Origin: JAAFIP01 sp043769005
GTDB taxonomy: Bacteria; Pseudomonadota; Gammaproteobacteria; Burkholderiales; Burkholderiaceae_C
DNA length: 15,732 nucleotides
NCBI GenBank assembly: GCA_043769005.1
Contig: JAYVJV010000034.1
Location: forward strand, 1-15,732
Direction of reading: 5' to 3'
The position numbers were made by a program, and so were the translations under genes. The notes below the pieces were generated by a model. The model did not search any database. It was not told the origin of the DNA and was given only the letters and a program-made list of their open reading frames with translations. Of this stretch, positions 15,104-15,732 are shown in pieces (the stretch's first letter is position 1; every line of letters starts with the position of its first letter).

Positions 15104-15112
15104 GCGACCACC

Positions 15113-15732
15113 ATGCTTTCTTTCCAGCAAATCATTCTTACCCTGCAAAACTACTGGTCTGACCAGGGCTGCGCTCTTTTGCAGCCCTATGATATGGAAG
15201 TGGGCGCGGGAACATCGCACACAGCTACGTTTTTAAGAGCGCTCGGCCCCGAGCCATGGAAGGCGGCCTATGTGCAACCCAGCCGCCGCCCAAAGGATGG
15301 CCGCTACGGCGAGAACCCCAACCGCTTGCAGCACTACTACCAGTACCAGGTGGTTTTGAAACCCGCGCCCGCCAATATTCTGGAGCTGTATCTTGGCAGT
15401 CTCGAAGCGCTGGGGTTTGACTTGAAAAAGAACGACATACGCTTTGTCGAAGACGATTGGGAAAACCCCACGCTGGGTGCCTGGGGCCTGGGCTGGGAGG
15501 TGTGGCTCAACGGCATGGAGGTGACGCAGTTCACCTATTTTCAGCAGGTCGGCGGCATCGAATGCAAACCAATCACCGGCGAGATCACCTATGGTTTGGA
15601 GCGTCTGGCGATGTATCAGCAAGGCGTGGACAACGTTTACGATTTGGTGTGGACCACGCGCCAAGAAAACGGCGTCGCGAAAACGTTGACCTACGGCGAT
15701 GTTTATCACCAAAACGAAGTTGAGCAATCCAC
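15113..15732 (+). CDS. glyQ: Glycine--tRNA ligase alpha subunit, 5' part (runs off window)
   Basis: GlyQ is the catalytic alpha subunit of the bacterial alpha2beta2 glycyl-tRNA synthetase, which charges tRNA-Gly in the cytoplasm; the beta subunit gene glyS normally follows. The visible 206 codons start MLSFQQIILTLQNYWSDQGC and contain hallmarks of the family: LLQPYDMEVGAGTSHTATFL, EPWKAAYVQPSRRPKDGRYG, NPNRLQHYYQYQVVLKP, GWEVWLNGMEVTQFTYFQQ and EITYGLERLAMYQQ. The full protein is usually about 300 residues, so about one third is missing. The ATG lacks a clear ribosome binding site. Confidence 0.96.
   Translation, partial: MLSFQQIILTLQNYWSDQGCALLQPYDMEVGAGTSHTATFLRALGPEPWKAAYVQPSRRPKDGRYGENPNRLQHYYQYQVVLKPAPANILELYLGSLEALGFDLKKNDIRFVEDDWENPTLGAWGLGWEVWLNGMEVTQFTYFQQVGGIECKPITGEITYGLERLAMYQQGVDNVYDLVWTTRQENGVAKTLTYGDVYHQNEVEQS

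Noticed and set aside
1..15732. CRISPR array, phage or defence system
   Set aside because: There are no regularly spaced direct repeats, Cas, integrase, transposase, toxin-antitoxin or restriction genes; all larger genes are housekeeping, metabolic or signalling.

Overview
The window looks like an ordinary chromosomal segment of a betaproteobacterium, most likely a Burkholderiales member close to Comamonadaceae (Rhodoferax/Polaromonas/Acidovorax-like). This rests on the 3' end of a betaproteobacterial-type 5S rRNA at the left edge, the protein flavour of FadD, HPPD, Lnt and GlyQ, and the corC-lnt-(esterase)-glyQ order, which resembles the corC-lnt-glyQ-glyS arrangement of that group. The lineage call is from memory of these families, not from a search. 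There is no sign of a prophage, integron, CRISPR array or complete insertion sequence.

Layout. 1-120: end of a 5S rRNA gene with a strong hairpin terminator. 262-2796 (minus): a two-gene unit with an uncharacterised protein followed by the long-chain acyl-CoA ligase FadD, convergent with the rRNA operon. 2843-8347 (plus): a probable three-gene signalling operon with a membrane-anchored alpha/beta hydrolase, a response regulator fused to a class III nucleotide cyclase domain, and a 1152-residue hybrid histidine kinase (dCACHE sensor, HAMP, HisKA, HATPase, two REC domains, Hpt). The last two genes overlap in a TAATG. 8382-10446 (minus): 4-hydroxyphenylpyruvate dioxygenase (tyrosine catabolism) with a clear promoter, and a lipoprotein that vaguely resembles the CsgG/HfaB class. 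10645-11334 (plus): a GNAT-type acetyltransferase with a 24-bp perfect palindrome inside its promoter and a probable leaderless mRNA. 11466-14023: corC and lnt, which overlap. 14105-14962: a secreted esterase with its own promoter. 15113-end: the start of glyQ.

How the genes work together. The kinase and REC-cyclase are very likely partners in a multistep phosphorelay that responds to a periplasmic ligand. The cyclase keeps both metal aspartates but lacks several substrate and transition-state residues, so its activity is uncertain. CorC and Lnt belong to the conserved envelope-maintenance cluster (ybeX-lnt in E. coli).

The most interesting non-gene signal is a family of about 55-65-bp dispersed repeats with the core AATAGCTG..TACGC, seen at least four times. 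One is intergenic, one lies in the linker of the hybrid kinase, one is inverted inside lnt, and one forms the 3' end and stop codon of lnt. A separate 24-bp in-frame tandem repeat expands Lnt between its catalytic Glu and Lys. I found no wholly new multi-gene system. The best leads are the altered cyclase, the repeat family used as coding sequence, and the palindrome-controlled leaderless acetyltransferase gene. No intergenic gap in the window exceeds 300 bases.
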